The notes under the pieces are model-generated. The model did not search any database, was not told the origin of the DNA, and was given only the letters and a program-made list of their open reading frames with translations. A DNA stretch of 64,000 nt, from assembly GCA_947095535.1 (NCBI GenBank), contig OX352773.1, forward strand, positions 105,291,948 through 105,355,947. Direction: 5' to 3'. This stretch comes from Poecilobothrus nobilitatus. Taxonomy: Eukaryota > Arthropoda > Insecta > Diptera > Dolichopodidae. The translations under genes were made by a program, and so were the position numbers. This document shows positions 21,747 to 33,704 of the stretch, one piece after another; within the stretch, counting starts at the first letter, position 1, and the number at the start of each line of letters is the position of its first letter.

Positions 21747-23836
21747 AATTAAGCGGGGTAATGATAATCAGGCAAAAGTTGTTGTCCTTACATTTAGATT
21801 GACCTTAGAAGATTGATTGACCTTTTATTGATAACAACCTTGTTTGTATCATCATTTGGTAGTGGGCATGTTCTAGTTATTGGTTATGTTCATGTAATGG
21901 GCATGTTCTCTGTGTAATTCCTTTGTTTGTTTTTATTGAAACTACCCTTACAATACCGTCTTCTCCTGGATGTATTTCCATGATTCTTCCTAACTGCCAT
22001 TTGTTTGATAAAAATCTTTTGTCCTTTATTAGAACTAATTCATCTAGTTTTATCTTCTTCTTTGATTGTTTTCATTTATTTCGTTCCTGTAATGAACTTA
22101 TGTACTCCTTAATCCAACGCTCCCAAAAGTAATTTTTTCGTTGTTATAATAATTTCCATTTCCCTCCCTGTAACCCAAGTGTTTCAGGAGCAGCATACAA
22201 ATGTTCGCCTATAAGGAAATGCTTCTAAATTATTGTAATCATTACTCGAGGAATAAAATGACATAGAATTCAAACAGGGTTCTATTTGCGTTAAAAAGAG
22301 TAACCATTTCTTCATATGTCAGGAGTTGTTCACCTAAAACTGTTTTGAGAAGCCGTTTTGTTGATTTTATGCCAGCCTCCCATAGTCCACCAAAACGAGG
22401 ACTTCCAGATGGAATAAAATGCTAATTAATTTTTTCATTCCCAGGTACTTCTCTTGAATTAAGATATGTTTTCTTTAGAATATATTATATATTAGCACCA
22501 ACGAAGTTTGTTCCTTGATCTGAATATATGTCTGTACATAATCCTCGCCTGGCAATGAGACGGCGTATTGCTGCTAAGGATTCATCACTTGTGAGATCTT
22601 TTACTAAATCCAGATGTATCACCTTTTTAGAAAGATAAATTAAAAGTGCAATATAAGTTTTGCACGATTTCGCACCTCTTCCACGGCTAAATTTATTAAA
22701 TATTGGACCACCAAAATCAAGTCCTACAGATGGAAAAGATCTGCCAGGTGATACTCTGGTCTCCGGTAGTGATCCCATGATTTTATTTTGAATCGTAGAA
22801 TTAGACCGGAGACATATCAAACAATTTTGAAGAATGCGTTTAATTACTGTGATTCTACCAATAATCCAATATTTTAAACTGATAGCAGTTTGTGTAGCTT
22901 GTGTGGCTGAATGTAACAATTTTTCGTGATAGTATCTGATGATCTAAATTGCTAAATTTAAGCGTCCATCAATTATTATTGATCCATTCAGGTTCTGGAA
23001 GATTGACAATAGTGCTAAAAGTTAGAGTTCTTGATTCAAAATTAGAATGAGGCGTCATGTCTTTTATCTGTGGACAGAAAGTTTTAGTGTGACTTAGCCA
23101 CTCCGGTCCTTTCCACCACAGTTGCTGTTGTCCTAATTAACTCGCACTCATGCCTCGAGATGCGCTATCAGCTGGATTATCCTTACTTTGAATGTGGCGC
23201 CTTTGTGAACGTGTTAAGTTAGATAAAATATAACTAACTCTATTTGCTACATAAGTTTTCCATTTATTTGGATATTGGCTAAGCCATGATAATACAATTG
23301 TCGAGTCAGTTACTTGCTCCAAAAGTTGTAGTACAAGTTGAGTTCCATATAATTCCAAGCGTGGAATTGACACTGTTTATGTCGGAGCTACCTTCTACTT
23401 TGAAGATAACAAATTCGTTATGATGTTACCATCTGGCTTTTCAACTCTAATGTAGATAACTGCAGCATAACCTATCAGAGAAGCATCTGAAAATCCATGT
23501 AATTGTATTACATCTCCGGGTTCATAGTTTATCCAACGGAGAATATTAATTCTTTGAATATTATAAAGATCATTACGTAAGTTGTTCCATTGCTCTTGTA
23601 AATAATCTGACAAAAGGCAATCGCAATCAATTTGCGTTAGCCATAATTGTTGCAATAATGATTTACCCTGTATTGGTTACAACCAACCAACAGGATCATA
23701 TAGTTTAGATTCTTCTGATAATATCGATCTTTTCGTATGAATATTCTGTGAATCATCGGTCCGAACTTCTTTCGAAATGAAGCTGGTAACACAGTTACTG
23801 TCAATGGAAAGCGGTATAGATCGATGATAACCAACT
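21747..23836 (-). pseudogene. BEL/Pao pol remnant: reverse transcriptase end, RNase H, integrase
   Basis: Read leftwards from 23836: the RT C-terminus ('TKRSILSEESKLYDPVGW', near 23741-23690, then 'QQLWLTQIDCD'), an RNase H-like part ('LHGFSDASLIGYAA' at about 23505-23465; 'SIPRLELYGTQLV' at about 23370; 'DNPADSASRG' at about 23160), then the integrase (22919-22485) with an N-terminal zinc-binding remnant, 'SVGLDFGGPIF' and 'IYSDQGTNFVG' (catalytic Asp region). It continues in broken frames ('GSPRFGGLWEAGIKS', near 22405-22365) to about 21900. Several stops and frameshifts occur. The N-terminal RT, protease and gag are lacking; a mariner fragment abuts at 23840. Confidence 0.85.
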
Positions 23837-23839
23837 TTC

Positions 23840-24235
23840 TTGGAAGAAGTTGATCTTGACAACATCTGGTTCCAACAAGACGGAGCTACGTGACACACAG
23901 CACGTGCAACAACCGAATTATTGCGAGAAAAGTTTGGAAATTCGAATATTTCAAGAAATTGTGACATTGAATGGCCTCCAAGAAGTTGTGATTTAACAAC
24001 ATTAGACTATTTCTTGTGGGGTTATTTGAAGTCATTGGTCTTTAGCAATAAACCAGACTCTCTTCAAGCTTTTTAATCAATATTGAACGTGCTATTCATG
24101 ACGTATGACTTGATTTAGTGAAAAAAGTGCTCGAAAATTGGGTTCATCGAATTTGTTCCTGCAAAAGAAGTCGTGGAGGCCATTTGAATGACGCTTTATT
24201 CAAAACTTAATTGTGTCGATTGTACTTCACATTAA
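23840..24235 (+). pseudogene. mariner/Tc1-type transposase C-terminal fragment
   Basis: The plus frame from 23840 shows 'IWFQQDGAT' with the second catalytic Asp and the DDE_3 pattern, a stop, then 'HTARATTELLREKFG'. 'EWPPRSCDLTTLDYFLWGYL' carries the third acidic site. The frame then decays with stops before 'GGHLNDALFKT' (near 24175-24208). This is the last ~130 residues of a mariner-type transposase. It is inactive and truncated at 5', where it abuts the BEL/Pao relic. Confidence 0.85.
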
Positions 24236-24293
24236 ATAAAAAGCATTAGAATTTCCTTAACAATTAGGGTGTTTTTTTTTAAAAGAAATAATA

Positions 24294-26620
24294 CCTAAAC
24301 TCAAAAACAAAATAAAAAATCGGTACATTTTATAAAGCTCCAATGGAAAACAGAAACTTATTTATTGAGTTTCTTGAACTTAAACTGGTAGAAAAGTCAA
24401 ATTATATATTTTTTGCTGATACCAATCTAAATCTATTTGAGAACTCCATTATAATTATTAAATATAAGGATATTGTAGCAACTTCTGGATATAGCATAGT
24501 TAATAAAAGGGAAAGTACAAGAAATACAAGTAACTCTAGAACCCTAATTGATCACATAATAATAAACATAAACGGCAATAATGATGTATGATTTTACAAT
24601 TGAAAATAATAGTCTATCGGACCATCAATTGGCAAAAGTTACTATTAAAGCAATTAATATTGAGAAGTCTCAATGGAAAATTATAACATAAACAAAATTG
24701 ATTATAATCAAATGCGTTCCATAGTAAAATATAAAATATTAATATTCTAGTTGAAACTTTAGTTAAAATTATCCAACAAGCAAAAGAAATATGTACAAAG
24801 ACAATACCAATGAGAACGAGAAATAATAGCTGGATAACACCTTTTATTTGTGATAAGCCTAAAATAAGAAAGGCAATATATAATCGACATAAAAATGATC
24901 CAACCAATGAAAAAAAAAGTGGAAAAATTAATAAAAGAAGCTAAACAAAATTATATTAATAGAAATATTGAAAAAGCCGGGAGTGATTCTAGGAAATTAT
25001 GGAAAATATTGAATAATTTTATAAAAAATACCAATGAAGATAAACTGATAAATATTACTCATGTTATAAAAAGCAATGGTGAAAAAACTAGAAATGATAA
25101 TGATACAGCAAATACTTTCAATAATTTTTTTTACTCAACCAACCAATACCAACAAAGTTATAATACCAGCAAAGTTACTAACAGTTCACAAAATTTAGGC
25201 AATAGTAAATCGCTGTTTCTTATATAAGATTGTGGTAACTATAGACCAATCTCAATTCTAAATTCAATTTCAAAAATATATAAAAAGTTATCAATTCAAG
25301 AATTAGAAGCTGCATTACAAAAACAATCGGTTTTGATGCTAATCAATATGGTTTTTTAGAAAATAGTAGTACAGATTCAGCAATCGCAGAAACTTTGGAC
25401 ATATTTATGATGCGTTAGATGACGGCTACTATGTTGGAGCAGTATTTATTGACTTATCAAAAGCATTGGATATGGTAAATCATTCTATACTTATCAGATT
25501 GCTAGACAACTTAGGAATTAAAAGTAACAGTAAACTCTTATAAAGAAGTTATTTGACAAATAGAGCCCAATGTGTTAAAGTTAATGAAGTATTAAGTGAT
25601 GAACTATTAATAAAAACAGACGTACCACAAGGTTCATTACTGGGGTCGTTATTATATGGGGTTGTATATAATGAACATACCTACAAATAGAATTATATCA
25701 AAATTTAACATTTATGCAGATGACACCAACCTTATAGCAATTGTGAAAACATTAAAAGAGTTTGAAAATATACCAAATGACGACTGTTAAAGATATATTG
25801 CAGCTGGCTGGACTTAAAAGAACTATGTATAAATGCGAAAAAAACTAATTACATAATATTCAAAATGCTATAAAAAATCTATAATATGATAATATTACGT
25901 TAAGGTAAAGGATACTATAATTGAACAAGTTGATAATGTTAAGTACTTGGGAATGATAATTGATGAAAACTTAAGATGGGATAAAGACATAAAAAATATT
26001 AAGATAAAAATTATTCCTATAACAATGGCTATCAGAAGAATGGGAGTATTCCGAATTATGCGGCTAAACTTATATATAATGGCCAAATATTATCAAGAAT
26101 TAGGTACAATATAGGAAGCTGGAGCCATTGTTTATATTTTCATAAAAATCAAATTGGTATAGTAATGAATAGAGCACTCAAAATTTTATTTAGTTTGAAC
26201 ACAAAAACTAGAACTAATGATTTATATAAAATAATTGATACACTGGATATTAATCAACTAATTTACTTTAAAAAATGTAAATACATGTATAACATCCTGA
26301 ATAATAATATTTAATCGAAACTAACACTTCAAAAGAGGGAAAATATTCATAACTATCTAACCAGAAACAGGAAAAATATCGAAACTCCTAAAACTAAAAC
26401 AATATTGAATCAAAAAAGTCTAAAATGCAGCGCAATAAAACTGTTCAAATCGCAGTCGAAATTAAAAATAGTCCAAATTTAAGCATATTTAAAAGTAAAC
26501 TTAGAAAATTTGTAAAAAATCTTAGAAATTAGAAAATTTTTAAAAAATCTTAGAAATTAGAAAAATTTTAAAAAGTCTTAGGAATTAGAGAAATTGTTAT
26601 TTTAGAGTAGGTTAAACGCA
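24294..26620 (+). mobile_element. decayed non-LTR retrotransposon (LINE) in copy 1
   Basis: An endonuclease-like piece at 24343-24591 ('FFADTNLNLF', 'RTLIDHIIIN') is followed by a linker frame (24895-25227) and reverse transcriptase words: 'NYRPISILNSISKIY' (near 25240), 'VFIDLSKAL' (near 25443), 'PQGSLLG' (near 25627) and 'IYADDTNLIA' with YADD at 25713-25724. After that come 'VKYLGMIIDENLRWDKDIK' (near 25937) and a C-terminal region to about 26500. Many stops and frameshifts are present. It is related to jockey/CR1-type LINEs but is a different family from the copy at 55.6 kb. The 5' end starts inside the endonuclease. Confidence 0.85.
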
Positions 26621-28804
26621 GCTTTTTTTTTGGTTTGAACCTTCGGCACTCACATTTTTTAAAATATCGGAATGGGGTTTTTGGCACTCGACCAAGCATA
26701 CTTATGGCTAGGACATAACGAAGCGTTATTAAAAAAAAGGTTTAATTTGTAGATGCAAATATTGAATGAAGTTGAAATTTTAGCGTTTTTTAAGGTATTT
26801 TTCTGGTTTGAACCTTGGGGCACTCACAATTGTCAACCAATCTTCCTGATTTTTTGCAGAGACATTCACAGATTTGCCTTTAGGACAAGTCTTCTCAGAA
26901 TTGCCTTAAGAACAAGTCAGGCTTAGATTTTTGAATTTTGCTTTAATTTTGGCACAGTTTTAAAACCAAAGTTCAATTTTTAAATGTCCCCACAACGGAA
27001 TGACAAGATATTTTTTAAATTTTTTTTCTTGAAATAGTAGAATGATATTTTTCACTATAAAAATTTAATTATAATTGAGTATAAATTACAAAACAATTTA
27101 ATTTCAATTCATATTTTAGTTTTAAATATTTTTGAAAATTTTCAATTCACTCACGCAAATAAAAAAGTTTCAATAAATATCCGCTGTAGAGCTTTGGCGG
27201 TGATATTTTTGTAATTCTTTGCATATTTCTTCTGTTGACTATTAGTGAAGATAAGAAATTTAAGAATGTATTAATGCTCATAATGTGTATGTGTATGTGA
27301 ATTTATATTATTATTGATAAGTATAGTAAAGAATGAATGAAAAACAAAAATACTATTGTATTGTTCGCTTGTTTCTACAATAGAGATTACCTATATTTAT
27401 TTATTCGATGTTATATAAACATTTTTTCAGGAGAAAGAAAAGACATGTATTTCTTTTAACTTTATTTGAGCATCTAATTATATTATAAAGTTTTCTTATT
27501 TATTTAAAAAATAATATTACAAGTATTCAAAAACAATTGATTTAAAAAATTAAATCACGAAAAAAATGCATTTATACCTACTCTTAAAACTCATGTACTT
27601 TTCTTATTATTATTATATTGCATGATAAATTATAACACTAATGATTAGTCAAATAGGTAGGTTATAAATAATTAAAATGATAATTAGGTAGGTTATAAAT
27701 TTAAAATCCCGTTACCTAATCTGATTTGATTTAGATGATTAAAAAAATATAAATTAAATATTATTTAAAGTATAACAAAGAAAAAGGCTGTATAGAAATT
27801 TAAAGAACACATGATTACTTTTATCAAATTCAAGGTCAATTACATATAACAAAAAAGGAATTTTGTTTATTCGGGGTATCGACTGCAAAAGACTTTAAAT
27901 TTATTCGAGTTGGAAAGGAGGAAAAATATTTTTATTGTAAAATTGAAGAACAAGTTAGAACATTTTTATAATAATTTCTTATTATCCCCCTATACCTAGA
28001 AATATGAGAGTAAAAAATGCGTAACTTCTTTGATTTATAATATTAAATTCTAATAAGTAAATGAAATAATTTTTAGGATTGGATAAAACTAAAAATATAG
28101 CTTTTAAAAAATTTTATTAAAAGTTATTATTATGTAAATAAAATTAGTCAAAATGGTAATAAAAAATATGTTTTTATTATTCTATATCTGCATATGTACA
28201 TACCTAGATAATCTTTTTGAAATTTGTTATAAAATATTTATTTTATTTTTCCACTTGTGAAAAATATAGGTAATAAATTTATGTTTATTATGTTATATAG
28301 AAAAAATATAAACACATTTCACAATAAAATTTAATAAATATCATGTCATTTCAACTTTAAAAGCATTTCAACGTTTAAATCATTTACCCAATGGTTTTAT
28401 CTAACAAATATAAAATTTTATGACATCTGAAATATTTGAAAATATGTACTTATTTCCCAAAAAATGAATGAATGAATATTTTTCTTAAGTGCTTTATATG
28501 TGTGTTATATGCTTACGTATACGTGATACATACAATTTATATATTATTTTATGTATTTGATTCATAACCTAGATTAATGTAGCTTATGATCTGATTGCGA
28601 GAAAATATACACACATAATCATGTTGAAAGTATAATTGTATTTAAAATTTTAAGATTGTGTGTATATAGTGTGCATGATCAATAGATAAAGCGAAAAATG
28701 TATGAAAAAATTAAAAGAACTTTTTGAGCTTTAAAAGCTTTTTATATTCACTAATACATAGGCGAATATTTTCATGAAGTTTGAAGTTTCACGAAGTTTC
28801 ATGA
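26621..28804. other. macro-repeat copy 1, AT-rich segment without genes
   Basis: Two related motifs 'ggtttgaacctt(c/g)ggcactcac' lie 180 bp apart, with GC-richer words such as 'ctaggacataacgaagc'. Beyond 27000 the sequence is plain AT-rich with no coding signal. The equivalents are 36032-38215 and 45276-47471. Confidence 0.6.
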
Positions 28805-30310
28805 ACCCGTACGATAGGATCGGGTATAATAAAATTACTCCTCCGTTTGTAACACCTCGAAATAAGCAGCTAGATATACCTTCAAAGGTATGGATCGGAT
28901 CAGAAAAAAATTCTAAGACGTTTGAGCCATGTCCGTCCGTCCGTCAGCACGCTAACTCAAAAACTAAGATAGCTAGAATCTTGTAATTTACACAAAATAT
29001 TCTGGGAGTAATTTGTAGGTTCTTTATTTTTTTTGGTTGAGTTTGGACCAAAACTTAGGGTAGCTCTCGAACACCTAACTTTTAGATCCCCACATTTTTT
29101 TTGAAATAGAGCTATGAAATTTTAACTGCTGATAGATCTCACAAAAATATTAATTTTATTTTTAATAACTTTTTTTTGTAGCCCCATCCGTTGCGGAGCT
29201 ACAGCTCCCCAAAGGTTCAAAAAAGCTGTATATTTAAATTGTTATAGCACAAGTTGTATAAGGTATATCTTCATTTTGAAAACGCCAAACGATTACTAAT
29301 TTTAATTAACTTTAAAAGTATATATACAATAAATATATATTTGTGGCATACGGTGTCTTAATATACCGTTATGCGAAACTAAAATTTTGCAAAATCCTTT
29401 AACCCTTCTATCTTCTAAACGGTTTAAGTTGGAAATTTTGACAGAATTTAGATCTTTGAAAATAAGTATGAATCATTTCAGAAATTTTTTTTGTATCACC
29501 CTCCGTTTGGGAGCTGCAAGGGGTCAAAAACTGAAAATTTCCTATTTTTAAACACCTGCTAAAATTTTTTTGAAGTAATACACAAAAATTATAGCTTCAA
29601 CATTATACTCTTATTTCTGTTAACAACTTTTTTTAATAATATAGGGTTACTTTATAATTGACGAAAGCGTTACTTGATTTTTTTGAAATTTTCTAACAAA
29701 TTTCTTCAACAAATTTTTTGCATTTGGTTTACTCGATAATTTGAAATTGTTGAGGATATAACGCGAAGTACAAAAAAATGTAAATAAATAAACAACATAA
29801 CGGTTGCTTGAAGAAGTTTTATTTATATGATATTATAAATAAAGTAAGTATTATACATACTTATAAATATCATGTTTATTTACATATCGTATATGTGACT
29901 AGTGAATGAATGATAAGAGTATATATGTATATTATATAGCGCCGTATTTACATACATACACATATGTATTTTATTGTACTTATAAGAAATTATTCTGTCA
30001 ATGGAATATTTAAATATAATATAATATAATATTTAAAATTATATTTATTATTTTGTACTAAGTAAATTTAATATAATCGTTATGTGGAAGGTTAGAATCT
30101 GCTTTTGAAGAATGTACATCTAAACATATAGTTTGAATATATGTACAACCCATAGTTCTACAAATTATAAAATTCACCCAAATTATTTTAAAATACTAAA
30201 ATATTTAAAAAATAATATTGTAAGCAGAGTGACAGGCTGTGAACATACTAACGGTTCGTACGGGTATCTAAGAGTTGACAAAGGCAACTGTATTCTTCCT
30301 CGTTTTTAAC
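28805..30310 (+). repeat. hairpin-headed dispersed repeat, subcopy A (copy 1)
   Basis: Opens with 'acccgtacgataggatcgggt' (a degraded TATACCC...GGGTATA hairpin), then 'cctccgtttgtaacacctcg', 'atataccttcaaaggtat', 'tgtccgtccgtccgtcagc', and a body ending 'aacggttcgtacgggtatc ... caactgtattcttcctcg'. The same order recurs in subcopy B. The signature is one I associate with a widespread fly repeat. No protein is encoded. Confidence 0.8.
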
Positions 30311-31059
30311 CTACTCTTAATTATTATTAGTTATAAGCTGTAGTTTTAAAATTACTTAATTTCTTATACATACATTTATATATTATTGTATTATCTGGAA
30401 TTAAATAAAAACAAGTAAAAGTAACAGTAAGTCGATGCAACCGACTTATTTATACCCTACACCTAAAAAATTCAAATTAAATTAAAAATCCATAAGTTAT
30501 TTTAGTTAATATATCCAAATTTTTTTTAAAAATTAAATAATATCCAAATTTTTGGCAATTTAGTATGAAAAAATATAATTTTTCAACTTAAATTTGAAGG
30601 ATCTTATTGTTCTGCAGTAGAAAATAATAAATTATATTATTTTTATAAAATTTGGAATATTTTCTATTAATTGTGAAAATCATTTTACAAAATTTAATCA
30701 TTTGCATGCTCAAAATTGAGTTTTAGAAAATAATCTAAAAAATAAAAAGGGAAGTCATATTTTTAATTTTTATATGAACTGAATAAAAACAAAATAAAAA
30801 GAATGCTAGAAAATAGAGAAATATTATTTTACGAACGTTATTATCGGATGTACTTCGTTCAAACTTCGATTAAATTTTTCTACAAGATTGCCTAGTCTGG
30901 TATATAACCAGCAATGGATGATGTTATAATACGATTCTGTAATACGATTGTATATAATGTTATGTTATAATACGATTGCAATGCAATATTAACATTTAGC
31001 AATAGTATTTTATTAACATTTTTGAGCAAATTCTCATTAGGTATACATCATTTTATTCT

Positions 31060-32192
31060 TTATACCCATACGATATGGATCGGGTATATTAAAATTGTTC
31101 CTCCGTTTGTAACACCTCGAAATAAGCTAGCTAAATATACCTTCAAAGGTATGTTTCGGATCAGAATTAAATTCTAAGTCGGTTAAGCTTTGTCCGTCCG
31201 TCTGCCCGTCAGTAAGATAACTCAAAAATTAAGAAAGCTAGAGTCTTAAATTTAACACAAAATATTCTTACATCAATTTATAGGTTCTATATTTTTGAGA
31301 TCCGACCAAAACTTCGGGTAGCTCTCGAAGAATTAACTTTTAGATCTACACTTTTTTTTTAATATAGCCATGAAATTTTAACTGCTGATAGATATCATAA
31401 AAATATTAATTTTATTTTTAACAACCTTTTTCTGTAGCCCCACCCGTTACGGAGCTACACCTCCACTAAGTTCGAGAAAGTTCTATATTTAAATTGTTAT
31501 AACACAAGTTGTATAAGGTATATCTTCAATTTGAAAACGCCAAAGGATTGCTACTTTTATTACCTTTAAAATGTGTATACAATAAATATATATTTGTGGC
31601 ATACGGTGTCTTAACTTACCATTATGTGAAACTCAAATTTTGCAAAATTCTTGATTCCTTCTATCTTCCAAACGGTTTAAGTTAACTTAAATTGATATTT
31701 TGAGAGAAGTTAGGTCTTTGAAAATTATTATGAGTCATTTCAGAAAATATTTTTGTATCGCCCTCGTTTCGGAGCTGTATGGGATCAAAATCTAAACAAT
31801 TCCTTATTTTTAAACACCTGTAACTTGAACACCTGTCCCCATTTTTTTGAAGTAATACAAAATACAAAAATTAAAGCTCTAACATTATATTTTTATTTCT
31901 ATTAACAACTTTTCTTAATAATATATGTATATTATTAAATGGTGATATAGCTTATTTGAAGAAGTTTTGGATTGATAATCGTTATGTGGAAGGTTAGAAT
32001 CTGCTTTTGAAGAATGTATAAAGATATAGTTTGAATATATGTGCAACCCATAGTTCTGGAAATTATAAAAACCAAATTATTTTAAAATACTTCAAAATTA
32101 AAAACATAATATTATAAGGCTATGAACATACTAACGGTTCGTACAGATATCTAAGAGTTGACTAAGGCAACTGTATTCTTCCTCGTTTATTT
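31060..32192 (+). repeat. hairpin-headed dispersed repeat, subcopy B (copy 1)
   Basis: Better-preserved head 'tatacccatacgatatggatc' + 'gggtata', then the same landmarks as subcopy A, which lies about 2.25 kb upstream in direct orientation. It is shorter by about 370 bp of internal sequence. Divergence between A and B is clear, so they are independent insertions older than the macro-repeat amplification. Confidence 0.8.
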
Positions 32193-33493
32193 TAAAATGT
32201 CTGTAATTAATTATGTAATGTAGTAAATAAACTACCGAACTTTTGTTTTTGTTTTCTCTTTTCTTTTTTTAATATTCATTGTCAATTTTTGTTGTTTATG
32301 TTTTACTTGAGTTTAAATGTGAAGAAAAAAGTGAATTTGGTTAAAAGTATATAATGTGTGTGAATAATTTTATTTTAAGCTTTCGAATTTTTATAATTTA
32401 CAGATTAAATATTATCTATGCTTAATGCTTGATTACATATACATACATAACATATGTATGTATGTATGTATATCTTTTTAAAAAATTTAAATTATGCGTT
32501 TCATTTAAAACTAAAAAGTATGAAATAAAATAATGTAAAAGTTTTTTAAATAATAGATACATAAAAATATTAAATATTATAACAGACTTTTTTTAAAACA
32601 AGAAAAATCAACCGATTTTAAATAACTGCATTTGTGTGCCAATTTCTTTCTAAGCATATTTTAAACAAATTTTATAATTCACACAAAAAAAATAAATATT
32701 CACACATATGTACATAAATATTTTTTATAAAAATTACAAATTCACACTTTTCTTTAATTTTAAAGTACTCAAGTAAATAACACAAAATAAAATTGAGTGT
32801 TGACGGACGATGAATACCGAAAGAAAAAAAAAACAAAATTAAAAGTCGAATAGTTTGCTACATTACAGTCTACAGAATTAAATTTTTAAGAAAAGAATAA
32901 AATGATGTATACTATGATTGCAGAATGAAAATACGCCTATAAATTTTTGAAATGAGAATTCGTCTAAAAAAAAGGAATATTATATTAACAAATGCTAAAT
33001 TATATATTGCTATAACATTACAGAATTAGTTTACAGAAATTAGTAGAAAAAAAACCGTATATTGTTATACTGAAATTAGTATCTTATCTACATACTAAAT
33101 TATGGAATCAAACAAATGTGATTAAAAGAGCTATAACTTGAAAATCATTGGTCCGATTTATATGGTTAATATCTTATTAGATTAATAAAAAAATTTAATA
33201 TACACATACATACCTACACAGATTAATTAAAAACAAAAAAAAAAAAAATACAGTTTAATAGGTACTTATTATTCATAACTAAAAAGGATAAAATAAAAAG
33301 AAATTTTTAAAAAACAGCTGTTTTTGAACTAAAAAGTAGAAAATAAATTTTAAATTGTGAATTTTTCTGTAATTTTCTAAATTATATTGTTGCGATGCAA
33401 GTTTCTTTAAAAAAATTTATATAATATGCCATAAAACCTGTGAAGTCCGACTGTATTTAATATATACAAAATGTTGATTTGGCCTTACAAAAC
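32193..33493. other. macro-repeat tail, AT-rich, microsatellite
   Basis: Contains a (tatg)n run near 32453-32470 and A-runs. No coding signal. Its last ~170 bp (33277-33445) has a diverged inverted copy at 50205-50395. The equivalent in copy 2 is 41612-42911. Confidence 0.6.
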
Positions 33494-33589
33494 ATGGACA
33501 GTGCGGTTGCCCGAAATAATGAATATCTTAAGGAATATAAAGAAGAATTTGAACGCGCAATTAATTTAATTAATTTGATTGATCCCTAA
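33494..33589 (+). CDS. small ORF (31 codons) at the end of macro-repeat copy 1, unrecognised
   Basis: ATG to TAA, starting 'MDSAVARNNEYLKEYKEEFE' and ending 'LIDP'. It is charged and helix-forming, with more balanced codon use than its surroundings. It could be a captured gene fragment or chance. It recurs unchanged in copy 2. Confidence 0.25.
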   Translation: MDSAVARNNEYLKEYKEEFERAINLINLIDP

Positions 33590-33704
33590 TTATCAAGCAG
33601 TTTACAGCTGTAGAGTTAAAAAAGACTGCTATTTTTATTAAAAATAATATTAGTTTCAATTAAATATGTAAAAAAGAAAAATATAACTTTACTGTAATTG
33701 AAAT

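Larger units (their letters stand above)
24294..33704 (+). repeat. 9.4-kb macro-repeat, copy 1 (9,411 bp)
   Basis: The copy starts at 'cctaaactcaaaaac' immediately right of the mariner fragment. It contains a decayed LINE (24294-26620), AT-rich sequence with two 'ggtttgaacctt...ggcactcac' motifs (26632 and 26811), two diverged copies of a hairpin-headed repeat (about 28805-30310 and 31060-32192), microsatellites, and a 31-codon ORF near its end. The same sequence repeats head-to-tail at +9,411. Confidence 0.95.

Noticed and set aside
24614..24907. Hydrophobic minus-strand ORFs (24614-24907 and equivalents; 25895-26086)
   Set aside because: Antisense shadows of the LINE frames. The hydrophobic look comes from reading AT-rich coding DNA in reverse.
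28774..28986. A 70-residue ORF conserved in three copies
   Set aside because: It lies across the head of the hairpin-headed repeat and is conserved only because the whole 9.4-kb unit is. The diverged subcopy B does not keep it.
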